A DNA stretch of 64,000 nucleotides from Forficula auricularia (GCA_024734495.1 JALMQS010000162.1:1116001-1180000), one strand, 5' to 3'. Counted from the first letter of the stretch, positions 47,616-57,416 are shown. Numbers and translations are program-made. Notes: a model not told the origin generated them from the letters alone.

Positions 47616-48065
47616 AATCTATATATATATAAAATTAAGGTTTTGTCTGTATATTGATCCAAATCACGCCAAATTTTGGTTGCACAGGTTTCCAGAAAAG
47701 TTATCAACAAAAACACCCTCAACAGGGGGTTTGGGGGGCGCACATATAAAAATTATCAAATAACTCCTAAACTATTAACTCTACGGCAAATTTTAGTATA
47801 AGCAAAGTTATAGGGGATGTGATTTCTGACAACTTTTGTTTAAAAAAATTCCCCCACAAAACCACCCAAAAAGGGAGGGAAGGTGAAAAAATGTACATTT
47901 TTGCACTTGTAGCAAACTTAACCAAATTTGGTATACATAATCTGTGGGCCTCTAGAGAGCTAGAAATGCAAAAACTAACCACCCGAAATGGGAGGGAGGG
48001 TCAAAAAATGAAAATTATTTCTCTTGGACCAAACCAAAACAAAATTTGTATACATACATCAAACG
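47616..48065 (-). repeat. Nonautonomous repeat, minus orientation
   Basis: It begins ATCTATATATATATAAAATT (complement of a TATATAGAT-type 3' end). It contains ACTTAACCAAATTTGGTATA and GGGAGGGAAGG segments shared with 39560-39740 and 54480-54620. Positions 47061-47615 show no gene. Confidence 0.5.
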
Positions 48066-49529
48066 AATATTTTCATTAGTGAATAATACAAATGTGGACA
48101 AATGAAAAAAATAAAAAAACAGTTAAAAGTAAGAACATTAGATGCATGTATTGGGTGTCGGGGGTCCGAATGCCAACAATAATTCAGAAGGAAATAAAAT
48201 AACAGAACAAACATTGTGACTCCAGCCGACTGGCTGACGGCTGACATTTATTGAAATCGATTCTACATGTATAATTCTTTCTACAAAACATTTCACTGGG
48301 CTATGGTGTTTATACTTATTTGTCGTTTAAGCATTTTGTTTAATTAACTCGATAATTGTTCCATTCTTATTACATTTAGTAACAGTCTATTAATTTATTA
48401 AATATCTCAATTTGTTTGGATATTAACAATATTAATTGTATTGTACCATTTTTATTGATTTGAGTTAATTTTCGTTTAATGTAGTCCCTCTATGGGTGAT
48501 ATTAGTAACTTTCTAAATAAACACATTTTTGTCTATCCTTGACCGCAACACATGTATTTCCGTCAAATACAACTTTGAAATTAATTGTATGATATTTTAT
48601 GAGTTTTTAAAGCGTGAACCGGCGCTATTAAAAAAAAATTTTAAATTTAAAACTTCATTATACACAGATTTAAGAGATTATTTTCTACTTTTTTTTTTTA
48701 TAATGATATTACTTATTAGAACTACTTAAAATTCTTGAGTTTAAAATAGTTTATTTCTCGTGTCAATCCAGTAGATAGTTATATTGTATTACCATAATAA
48801 AAATGGACCATTTTTTGTTGAAGACAGAATTAAAATGGTCATAATTTATGGAGAATGTGGAAGAAGTGTTATGGGGCTGCCATTGAAATGGATGCCGAGC
48901 ATTTTCTGACATGGATACACCCTCACGAGCTTCATTTTATTGTGTTGTAAATCAGTTAAAAAAACATCAGGAAATGGAAAGGGTACGAAGAAACTGAAAC
49001 ATGCCAAAATAACGAAATTGTAACTGGAATTCATTCAGAAAACTTGCGATAACACTATGGAATATCACAGAACAGTGTCGGAAAATGATTAAATTATTGA
49101 TTATTATTAAATTATTTATTTAATAATTAAATATTTGATCATTATTATATGATAATTAAGTTGAATAATTGTTAAAAATAATTATTAGGGTTTTTTTCTG
49201 AGATCTACTTGATTTAATATTTTGTTTATTTGATATCAAATAAAAAAATAGTTATCATGAAAGTTGTTCTGTTTTTTTTTTTGTAGATTCAGAATATGTA
49301 AACAAATATATAGGTTTCTATTTAAAAAACAGAATTTGACCTTGAAATACCCTTGAAAGCTTGTTCTAGGTAAACAAACAATAGCGTAGTTTAGTTTCCC
49401 CTCCATATAAATAAACTTTTATTTGAAACTTTTTTTCATATAATGCACTGTTTTTGAGTTATAAGACTGTCTCAATATAAAAAACTCACCCGGTATATCA
49501 AAGAGAAGCAGTGGTCTAGCGATATATAC
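48066..49529. other. Noncoding stretch
   Basis: The 66-codon frame at 48529-48729 and the others here have no domain. I see no exon I can support. Confidence 0.45.
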
Positions 49530-50203
49530 GAGGATGAGTAAAAAATTACCTACACTTTTCGTTCTACAACTTTATTAAACTAAGATAGGAGACGGACGCA
49601 TGTGCATGAGTTGAGTTGGCGAGTCTGTGGTCACGTGTGCGGAATTTAATCACGATCACGTCAGTTGTCGTCTAGCTACAACAGCATAAGCATGTCAGCT
49701 CCGCTATCAGATTGCACCAAAGAGGAGCAACGAGGAGTGGTCAGAGGGTGTGAAAGGTGCTGAAATTCACCGGAGACTTTTGTCACAATACGGAGAAAGT
49801 GTTTTATCTCGTAAAAGCGTTTTTTATGGATTGAAATGTTTAAAAGTGGCCGAACGAGCGTAACACAAAAAGAGGGAGCTGTCAACTTTGAGACGATTTG
49901 AGACCCTGGAACACCCTCCCTACACCCCAGATCTCGCTCCCTCAGACTTTCATCTCTTTGGACCGCTCAAGGGAGCTTTGAGTGGTCATCGATTTGCCTC
50001 AGACATGGTAGTTCGGGATGCGGTGCAAAAGGGGCTTCATGACCAACCGAAAACCTTCTACCAGGAAGGCATCCAGAAGCTTGTGGCTCGCTGGACCAAG
50101 TGCATTGCTAAAGGTGGAGACTATATCGAAAAATAATGTATCTGTTGTACACCTATCTTAGTTTAATAAAGTTATAGAACGAAAAGTGTAAGTAGTTTCC
50201 TCG
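49530..50203 (+). mobile_element. Internally deleted mariner element
   Basis: TA-flanked inverted ends (CGAGGA at the tips, then TACACTTTTCGTTCTA and AACTTTATTAAACTAAGATA) bound 674 bases. A full mariner is about 1.3 kb. The transposase pieces inside come from the two ends of the protein, so the middle is deleted. Such derivatives can be mobilised in trans while the TIRs remain. Confidence 0.88.
49694..50136 (+). pseudogene. mariner transposase remnant (N- and C-terminal parts)
   Basis: From ATG at 49694 the frame reads MSAPLSDCTKEEQRG. A frame change near 49745 continues as EGVKGAEIHRRLLSQYGESV, the N-terminal helix-turn-helix of mariner, up to a stop near 49862. From about 49900 ETLEHPPYTPDLAPSDFHLF is the conserved C-terminal catalytic block containing the last Asp of the DD34D triad; it ends RWTKCIAKGGDYIEK with a stop at 50134. 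About half of the protein, including the first two catalytic Asp residues, is missing. Dead gene. Confidence 0.88.
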
Positions 50204-50644
50204 TAATATCTTGTTTTAAAACGCGGTCAAAAATAACTCTCTTTGATATATATCCACTTAATATATTAATTAAAAAATATTTTATAATTAAGATTGTTTA
50301 AAATTGTTGTATACTAATATTTTCGTAATAATAAATGTTCTAAACTTATTAATTTTATAAGATATTTTTTTATTTTCTTCGGTATGTCCTTTATTATCCC
50401 CCAAAAAATATGGTCACCCTAGCTAATGTATATTGCATTATAAAATATTAATAATGTTTACATTTATGTACAACCAATTAATTATCCAATTTAATTGATT
50501 TATTAATTATTTTTTCAATTATATAATAACATGCATGAATTTCATTATAATTATTCATTTAATTGTTTAATTATTTAGTAATTAGTAAAAAAATCAATAA
50601 TGATAATTTAATGGAAATAAAACCATTTTTGAAACATTCTCGGA
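50204..50644. other. AT-rich upstream region of receptor gene 1
   Basis: No element or motif is recognised. It presumably holds the promoter and 5' UTR of the receptor gene starting at 50645, but I cannot point to a TATA box or initiator. Confidence 0.35.
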
Positions 50645-51154
50645 ATGGATTTCTTTAAGGAAACACGTTTTCTTTTTTTCTCGTTAAAATACTTGGTGGT
50701 TGCTCCAATTAGAATTTCAGGCCCACCTGGGGAACGTTTTGTCACATGTAACCGAAACGTTACAATTTTAGGCAACGGTCTTGTTTTATCTCTGCTGGGT
50801 TTTTTGCTTTATCACTCCTCTATGTACGCCGTTACCAATTTATTCAAGTTTGTTCGTGTGCTAAGACATGGTGCGCATATTCTCACTTTAGCCTCCTTGA
50901 TATTCACCGTTTTCTATTTCCGGCTAGCTATTCGACAAACGTACCAACAATTGATTCACTTTGCAGATCAACATTCGCAACAATGTGAAAAATATTTCCA
51001 TATAATATTCTGGTGGAGTTTGTTTAATTATTCAACTGTTTTGTCGACTGGAATTGTCGAAATCTCGCGTTACGGACCCTTTCCCTCCGAATTCAACGAC
51101 AATAAATTGCTCTTTTTTTCGAAACTTCTCACCAATACTTCAATGCTTATTATT
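50645..51154 (+). pseudogene. Chemoreceptor (gustatory-receptor-like) gene 1, 5' half of split exon
   Basis: The ATG at 50645 begins MDFFKETRFLFFSLKYLVVA, parallel to MDFTRATRYLLVPLKLFGVV of the second receptor at 56004. The 170 residues hold hydrophobic segments at about 41-58, 78-95, 118-139 and 155-170, in an arrangement like insect seven-transmembrane chemoreceptors of the gustatory (7tm_7) family, which are ligand-gated channels in sensory neurons. The frame runs into foreign DNA at about 51155. Its continuation resumes at 53613 and, placed against receptor 2, the two halves adjoin without residues gained or lost. No other lesion is seen, so the disruption is likely recent. Assignment to gustatory rather than odorant receptors is by overall look, not a specific motif. 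Confidence 0.72.
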
Positions 51155-51390
51155 ACATGAGCTTTTCGTGCGTGCCTTTGGCACGCCCTCAAGCTCGGCC
51201 CTCCAGGCTGGTGCCCTGGCGGGCAGCGTCTCGGTCCAAAAATCTTATTCCTCTTTAAAAAACAAACTCCAAATGTATACCCGTAAACTACAGAAAATGC
51301 ATCGTCTCTTAAAAGTTTCGCCACTTTAATTTTTGAGTGGCCTGGGGGGGGGGGAAGAAAAATTATCAATATATTTAATGTTTCTTAATG

Positions 51391-51520
51391 GCCATTCGGG
51401 GTAACCCAAAAAGACCCGGAGACGCTGTCGGGAGATGTAGGCAGAGTTTTCTGTTCTGTATGAGCGTTCGAGTTCCCTGGAATTCTCTAGCAGTGAGATA
51501 GGGTTTGGAACGCGTAGAGC
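51391..51520 (+). rRNA. 28S rRNA gene fragment (retrotransposed, nonfunctional)
   Basis: The sequence CATTCGGGGTAACCC, GACCCGGAGACGCTGTCGGG, TGTATGAGCGTTCGAGTTCC, CTGGAAT, GATAGGGTTTGGAACGCG is recognisably arthropod 28S rRNA from the region upstream of the R2 target site, sense strand, with a few substitutions. It stops within the AACGCG-AGAGC segment and fuses directly to the R2-clade ORF. Only about 130 bases are present, so it is not an rRNA gene. Identification rests on memory of the conserved 28S sequence. Confidence 0.8.
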
Positions 51521-52258
51521 GTATGGCGCGAGAACTTATACGGTAGTGTCGATGGCCGGGATTTGGAGATGTGCGCGGTAGCAAAGAACTCATATAATTG
51601 GATGCTGCGCCCAGGAGTAATCAAAAACAATACTTTTATAGAATTTTGTAGGCTGAGATCGGGGTCCCTTCCTTCAGCCGTAAGAACCAGCAGGGGAAGA
51701 CGGCCGGAGGGGCCCCCGATGTGCCGGGCTGGGTGCAGACGAACTGAGACAACCGCGCACATTATCCAATGTTGTGATAGGACCGCGGACGGGCGGGTTA
51801 AGAGGCATGACGCTGTGGTACGATGTCTGGCCGACGATTTGATCAAAAAGGGAATGCGTGTCGAGTTGGAGTACTTGTACTCCAGCTCGGCGGGCAATAG
51901 AAAGCCAGACATCGTGGCAAAGGATGCGGCGGGGGTGGTGTGGGTTTTGGACGTCCAGATCGTCTCCGCGCTTGCAGGACTGGGTGTTGCCCACCGAAAC
52001 AAAATAGAAAAATATAGGGGCAACTCCAGTCTGGTAGATAATATTGCGGAGCGATTTGGCGTCGGGGCGGGCTCGGTCAGGGTCGAGGCCATCACACTCT
52101 CGTGGAAGGGAGTGTGGTGGCATAAAGCGGTGGAGTCCCTCATCGCCCTGGGTATATCCCAAAAAACAATAAACGATTTGACATATAGGGCGATGAGGGG
52201 ATCTCTTCTTAATTTTTACACTTTCGGCAGAAGAACATGGAGATCGGGTGGCGTATGA
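51518..52258 (+). CDS. R2-type ORF, C-terminal zinc knuckle and endonuclease, copy 2
   Basis: The frame opens after a TAG at 51515 inside the 28S-derived part. R2 coding begins at the Trp codon 51524. From there it matches copy 1 (45243-46094) except for one Gly-to-Val change near the start (GCGCGGTAGC at about 51590) and one silent difference near 51789. The Cys-Cys-His-Cys knuckle and KPDIVAKDAAGVVWVLDVQI core are both intact. It is shorter at the 5' end than copy 1 by about 39 codons. Like copy 1 it lacks the reverse transcriptase and cannot move by itself. Long minus-strand frames over it are shadows. Confidence 0.9.
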   Translation, partial: SVWRENLYGSVDGRDLEMCAVAKNSYNWMLRPGVIKNNTFIEFCRLRSGSLPSAVRTSRGRRPEGPPMCRAGCRRTETTAHIIQCCDRTADGRVKRHDAVVRCLADDLIKKGMRVELEYLYSSSAGNRKPDIVAKDAAGVVWVLDVQIVSALAGLGVAHRNKIEKYRGNSSLVDNIAERFGVGAGSVRVEAITLSWKGVWWHKAVESLIALGISQKTINDLTYRAMRGSLLNFYTFGRRTWRSGGV

Positions 52259-52636
52259 TTATTTTTTGTGAATAAAAAAAAAAGAAATGTGAAATGTGAG
52301 CCAGGATTAATCCTGGCTCTCTCAGCCACCCGCTCTGAATCTGAATTAATTTGTTCTGAAGCCGAAAGTGTGAAGGATTTGTGGGTAAATTTGTGTACTA
52401 ATCTTGGATTTTCTTGTAAGAGGCGGCCCGCTCCTCGGAGGCCCAATAAATAAAATAAAATAAAATGAATTGGAGTCTTTCATTTCAAAATTCGAGTCCA
52501 AATAAGAATTATATTTCAAATTTGCCTCGTTTATTAATATATATATATATATATATATTTAATGTTTCTTAATTTAAAATCTATTGGTGATTTTTCATTT
52601 TCATTCGAGTTCAAATGAATACAATATTATCTTGAC

Positions 52637-52974
52637 ATTGAAGGAGACAATAAAAGAGTGTGTCTTCTGCTGGAATTATAAATTTTATTTATTTATAACG
52701 AGACTATATTTTCGAGGGCTTTGCCCTCTTCATCAGTCTATTACAATGTATTCACAGGAATTAATTTATGAATCTAATTTTATATTAAATATTAAATATT
52801 CATAAATTAATTCCTATGAATACATTGTAATAGACTGATGAAGAGGGCAAAGCCCTCAAACTATAGTCTCGTTATAAATAAATAAAATTTATAATTCCAG
52901 CAGAAGACACACTTTTTATTGTCTCCTTCAATATATAAAAATTCTGCTACTCTCGGCAAAAACTTTCAATTTAA
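52637..52974. mobile_element. Penelope-like palindrome with two damaged hammerhead-like cores
   Basis: Inverted arms share ACAATAAAAGAGTGTGTCTT, AACGAGACTATA and TTCGAGGGCTTTGCCCTC. The minus-strand core (52693-52746) has CTGATGA and an intact stem II but GAAAA in place of GAAAC. The plus-strand core (52824-52875) has CTGATGA and stem II but lost the G of GAAAC. No ORF lies between the arms. It is nested in the insertion in receptor gene 1. Confidence 0.72.
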
Positions 52975-53043
52975 TTATCTTGACACAAAGTCTAAATCAA
53001 ATATATATTGTTTTAGTAACAAAAATCAAAGTATAAATATTAA

Positions 53044-53112
53044 TGTTACATTGGTCTAATGGCTAGAGCTCATGCCCTTAGTTCAAGAGTTCGTCGGTTC
53101 GATTTCTAGACA
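53044..53112 (+). other. tRNA-like segment within family Z element
   Basis: TTGGTCTAATGGCTAGAGCT resembles an A-box region and GTCGGTTCGATTTC a B box. The equivalent is at 42952-43025 (GTCGGTTCGATTCT). The acceptor stem is not formed, so this is a pol III promoter-like module of the element rather than a tRNA. Confidence 0.45.
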
Positions 53113-53165
53113 AGACGGTAATTTTTTTAGAGAAATTTCTCTAAGCGTTGTTACAAATATATATA

Positions 53166-53377
53166 GTATAAGACGTATGTTTCGTCATTTTATTTTTGAC
53201 TTTCTCAGCGACTTATTTCTCAACTCAATTGTCCAATATCATTATGAGAAACATTCTTTGTTCTTCTTTTCCAATTTTTTTAGATAGAATATTTCACATA
53301 ATTATCGGAAATTGATTTGAGAATTAAGTTGCTGAGAAAGTCACAAATAAAATGACGAAACATGTACGTCTTATTTA
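53166..53377. mobile_element. Palindromic repeat with GACGAAACATG arms
   Basis: TAAGACGTATGTTTCGTCAT at the left and AAAATGACGAAACATGTACG at the right are inverted. Each arm carries TGAGAAAGTC, a decayed version of the CTGAGGAAGTC box in 12361-12823 and 43969-44230. Confidence 0.6.
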
Positions 53378-53612
53378 ATATAAAACTAATTAAATTATGG
53401 ATATGATTAACCAAACGATTAATCAGAAAAATTTACTCTCTTTTGATTAGAGTATATTTCATGTATCTGTGATTTCAATTTCGATATAAAGTTTTTAATT
53501 TGACCGGGCCATATTCGATCTTGTTTGAAATTGATCGCCGGGACATCTAGTGGCGGAAAAAGGAAGCTAAGCGTTGTTGCAAATTAATCTAGACAAATCT
53601 TATATAGTATTT

Positions 53613-53960
53613 TTTATATTTCTGACTATATCACAATTCAGTCTTTTTTTATTATTATTATTGCTATATTTCAAAATTTTAAATAATAAATCATTATCAG
53701 AATTGAAAATTGAAATGATATTGTATGGGAAATTGTGCCAAACTTTGTATAGAATTGTTAATATTTTCGAAATATTAATAATCGAATTGGCATTAATGCA
53801 ATCGCCTTGGCTTATCTCTTCGGTTTTTGATCTTTTTAACAAAATTTTCAATAACAATGATATTCTGTTTGTTGATATGTTGAAAATAATGAACTCGTTG
53901 ATTTATTTGTTCCAACAAATTGGAATTAATGCCATTTTGGCAGAAGAATTACAAAAAGAG
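53613..53960 (+). pseudogene. Chemoreceptor gene 1, 3' half of split exon
   Basis: The frame resumes with FIFLTISQFSLFLLLLLLYF and ends NAILAEELQKE at an exon boundary, followed by GTAAGA. It aligns with the second half of the exon at 56004-56858 (IFLITEFYIFLYISVIHLFL and LRERFQKE), with the splice donor at the identical position and phase 0. Hydrophobic segments lie at about residues 1-20, 50-75 and 95-110 of this piece. A Met codon just upstream belongs to the inserted element. The exon encodes TM4-TM6 of the receptor; the final TM and the C-terminal motif should follow in the next exon. Confidence 0.72.
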
Positions 53961-54049
53961 GTAAGATTCATTTAAGTATATTTATTTATTTATTTATTTA
54001 TTAATATTCATCTAACATCATATACGAGTAAGTTTATTAATAATTTCAG

Positions 54050-54125
54050 TACAACAAATTAATTTTCAATTTAAAATTATTAAAATTAAACAACACTTCG
54101 TATTTAAATAAACTCATTTACAAAT
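54050..54125 (+). CDS. Possible next exon of receptor gene 1
   Basis: AATAATTTCAG at 54039-54049 is a plausible acceptor. In phase 0 the sequence reads YNKLIFNLKLLKLNNTSYLN, resembling the amphipathic stretch that precedes the last helix in insect chemoreceptors. No clear donor follows, and the frame drifts into repeat-like DNA (CCCGACA-type motifs at 54140-54200). Weak candidate. Confidence 0.25.
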
Positions 54126-54469
54126 GGGGTTCACCCCAAAATCCTGAATGTCGAAATCCCGACAGCCAAAAACCCCGACAAGTCAAAATCCCGTCATATA
54201 AAAATTCAGAAGTTATATGGTTCATATAAAAAGCCCCCGCGGTTTTTTGCCACTAGAGTGTGTTGATGCCTATATATCGGGCAACACTCACCCGATTGTC
54301 TGAAATGAACATGTGCTGAAAAGCTGATATTTGAGGTTAGATTTTTCGTCAAGATAGTTTTCTAATTCGTTGCTCGTGTAAAAAATTATATTGATTTGAA
54401 AATGAGTAAAATATCCGAAGTAATACGCTATGTGATGCTTTTTTACTATAAATAAATAGCCAAGATTTT

Positions 54470-55010
54470 CATTTTTTGACCCTACACCCCCCCCCCCATT
54501 TTATACACTTAGTTTTTGCATTTTTAGACTTCTGAGGGTCCACTGATTATGTATACAAAATTTGGTGTAGTTTGCTCAAACGGCCTAGATTTTTAATTTT
54601 TAACCCTCCTCCACCCCACTTAATTTTGGGTTGATATGCACCAAAATCTAATCAGATCTTAATCTCAATGGACCAAAACTACCTGTGAAATTTGGTATCG
54701 ATATTCACACTAGTTTTTGAGCTAGCTCGTCCACAAAAATTTGGTAAAGAACAGACTAACTATAACAACCAAATAACCAGACAGACTAACAGACATTTTG
54801 ACAAAACAATTATTATCTCGAAAAATATAATTTTTTCGATGTTCACTTATTATAGCTTTTTTGTAGGGGGAAATGCCCTGGTTTCGCTCAATTTTTTTAA
54901 TCAAAATAGTTTAGGCCGTCTTTGAGATATTTTGAAAAAAAGAAGGAAAAAACCACTTTTTTCATGCACGATTACAATAGTTGACCATACCTTGTATGGT
55001 AAAGGAATAA
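54470..55010 (-). repeat. Copy of the ACTTTACCATAC-type element, minus orientation
   Basis: Complementary to about 39190-39660, with AGTGGTTTTTTCCTTC-type and CAACTATTGTAATCGTGCAT blocks shared, ending at TATGGTAAAG (about 54996). Frames across it are not genes. Confidence 0.65.
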
Positions 55011-55025
55011 TTTTTAAGAAAAAAA

Positions 55026-55372
55026 TAAAAACCGACTTCAAAAAATTAAATGCAACAAATGAAATACACTAAAGGTATAAAATAATTATTATCTTATTTA
55101 GTTACAACTAAACGACGAAATATTAACATGAAATCACTTTTTGAAGTCGGTACCAAACAAACTATACCTATAAGCGAGCGTACCCGCCAAACGTACTAAG
55201 CAAGATCCGTCGAGTGCGATTCATAAAAGGTATATGTTTGGCACCAACTTCAAAAAGTAATTTCATGTTAATATTTCGTCGTTTAGTTGTAACTAAATAA
55301 GATAATACTTATTTTATACCTTTTAGTGTATTTCATTTGTTGCATTTAATTTTTTTAAGTCGGTTTTTATTT
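55026..55372. mobile_element. MITE with about 130-bp inverted arms
   Basis: AAAAACCGACTTCAAAAAAT at the left and its complement at the right. The arms include TTTAGTTACAACTAAACGAC and AATATTAACATGAAATCAC on both sides. The central spacer (about 55160-55240) has no coding potential. Confidence 0.82.
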
Positions 55373-55449
55373 TTTCTTAAAAATTATTTTTATTTTTCTC
55401 TTTTTAGTGATGTTATTAATAGTGATCATATCATCAGAACTTGACCAAA

Positions 55450-55700
55450 TTAATATGACACCAAGTCGATTCCTCCATGTCTTCAGCAATGGTTACCAAT
55501 AAAAACCGAAATGTCAAAAATCCAATGTAGAATTGTTATTCCTCGACTGTTAAATGAGAATCGATCATTATTTTTGAATTAAAGTCAACATGAACTGCAA
55601 ATTGCAAGTGATATCTGATTTAATAATAAATGAATAAACATATTAATATTTCAAATGAATTTGGATAAAGTTTAGCAACGATCTGTTGCAGTTTATTTTA
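55450..55700 (+). repeat. Dispersed repeat matching 23900-24135
   Basis: Near-identical over about 230 bases (CCATGTCTTCAGCAATGG, AACATGAACTGCAAATTGCA, GGATAAAGTTTAGCAACGAT). Positions 55701-56003 upstream of receptor gene 2 show no other feature. Confidence 0.75.
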
Positions 55701-56003
55701 GGTGGTCATCGCATAAGAAGGATCTCATTTTATTGAAAGTAAACCATTAATTAGCTTATTCGATCTAAAAATTAAATTAAAATAAATTATAATTAATTGA
55801 TTGATTATTTTAATTAATTAATAATATTTTACACCAATATTAGATCTTCTTTATAAATATAAGTGTCAATCAATTAACAAAGAAACAAACATACTTATAA
55901 AAGCTATTATCTAACATTAGTGAATAAACAAATAAAAATTGATTGATAATTTTGTTATTTATTGATTATAATTTATAATCGAATAGATTCGATTAGTTTG
56001 AAA

Positions 56004-56858
56004 ATGGATTTCACCCGAGCTACTCGTTATCTTCTCGTCCCTTTAAAATTATTCGGGGTGGTTCCTTTAAAAATTACCCCCTCACTAGATCAACCCTCAA
56101 TTTCAATTGATAAGAAATGCTTATGTTTGAACATAGTAGTTTCGTTATATCTTGGATTCTATTGGTTTAAAAATGGTTTTTTTATGGAATTGAATTCTCT
56201 ACATCAACTAGTGTTAACCTTCTCTTGTTATTTATTTATTTCTACGCTATTGACAAGTTTAATAACATTTCTCTATTATCAACGACAAATTAAACAATTA
56301 TTTTATGATTTAATTCAATTTTCCGTACAACATGCACAAATTCGAAAATATTTTTTTCTAATTCCAAGATTCTGTAAATTGAAATTGTTCGTAGTAACTC
56401 TGTTTATGAGTTTAGATATTTTTTATTATATTCCAGAATACACGATTGAGCAAATGAGCCCTTATATTTCCGATCGAATGATTGCTTGTATAATATTCCT
56501 CATAACTGAATTTTACATTTTCCTCTACATATCTGTCATTCATTTATTTCTGATTGTGTTTGTTTTCTCATTACGCGGTTTGAACGATCAACTTTTGAAT
56601 TCAACCCATAATTTGCACGTGTTCAATAAACTTTTCACGATTTTTGATAGAATTAATTGTATTTTTGAAATCGAAATCATGGTTTTAATTACAATGTTGT
56701 TTTCATGGTATATTATGACAGTGTTTCGAACAATTAGTGATTATTATAAAACAGCTCAAATTTTCTTTAAGGATATTTTGACTAACACGATTATCATGAG
56801 CCATTTTATTCATTATGTTGTCGGCTTGGTTTATTTGCGAGAGCGATTCCAAAAAGAG
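56004..56858 (+). CDS. Chemoreceptor (gustatory-receptor-like) gene 2, large first exon
   Basis: The ATG at 56004 is chosen over any upstream codon because MDFTRATRYLLVPLKLFGVV matches the start of receptor 1. The 285-aa exon has hydrophobic segments near residues 39-58, 68-92, 127-143, 160-190, 224-243 and 258-277, six of the expected seven helices of insect gustatory/odorant-type receptors, with an intracellular N-terminus inferred. It ends YLRERFQKE followed by GTATGT, a phase-0 donor at the same place as in receptor 1, so the last helix and the C-terminal motif should be on a downstream exon that I could not find. The intron contains a mobile element (56918-57416). The reading frame is undamaged. 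The two genes form a tandem pair on one strand with about 37 percent or lower apparent similarity by eye. Confidence 0.78.
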
Positions 56859-56917
56859 GTATGTCAAGATTTACAGTTTTTTTTATCTATCTATTTCTCT
56901 GTATATATAATACTAGC

Positions 56918-57416
56918 TGACGCCCGGGCCTTCGGACCTAGCTCCTGGCGGGGAGCGTCTCGTTTTATGGTTAAAATTTATTTAGATAATAGCTGACCCG
57001 ACCACGATGATTTGATCAAAAATTTAAATATATTTAAAAAATAATAATAGTTTTGAAAATAAATTGAAAATGCAAATAATTATAGAATAGGTATTAAAAC
57101 AGTAAATGAATTATATAGATATTACTTGTCAAAATTGTTCCCTTAACCAAAAATAATATTAACAGTTGAAAGATTTCCAAAAAGCTATTATCGGCCATCT
57201 TATTTGTTTGCTTTTGACCTCAGAGAGGCGCTGGCGTTGTTTCCTCTAAAAAAAATTTTACATGCCACAGGTGTGATATTTTTAAAAACCCTATAAATAA
57301 AAACACTTGTATATTTGAATGGAGTGTTGTGTGAAAATTTCAAAGAAATCGGTGAAGAACTTTCGGAGATCCTTCAACGTATCACTTAAGCGTAACAGTA
57401 CATTTTTATTTATATA
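56918..57416 (+). mobile_element. Nonautonomous element in receptor gene 2 intron
   Basis: It starts ATACTAGCTGACGCCCGGGC, with TTCGGACCTAGCTCCTGGCG hairpin-prone sequence, and ends CATTTTTATTTATATAGATA. The same terminal style occurs at 23441-24430 and at the end of 60660-61635. No ORF. Confidence 0.55.

Larger units (their letters stand above)
51391..52465 (+). mobile_element. 28S rRNA / R2-clade chimeric retroinsertion
   Basis: A 28S fragment (51391-51520) is joined in the same orientation to R2 3' sequence (51524-52444) and a TAAAATAAAATAAAA-like tail. The left flank AATGTTTCTTAAT and right flank AAAATGAATTGGAG are contiguous in the unoccupied sister copy at about 42664-42690, apart from two bases. 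This order is what template switching from R2 RNA to 28S rRNA during target-primed reverse transcription would produce. Confidence 0.78.
51155..53613 (+). mobile_element. Composite insertion in receptor gene 1: family Z element with nested insertions
   Basis: The outer element begins ATGAGCTTTTCGTGCGTGCC with the CGTGCCTTTGGCACG hairpin and ends TTATATAGTATTTTT, matching 42442-43095. Inside are the 28S/R2 chimera (51391-52465), a Penelope-like palindrome (52637-52974) and a further palindrome (53166-53377). Removing these leaves a copy about the size of the simple one. Confidence 0.8.
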
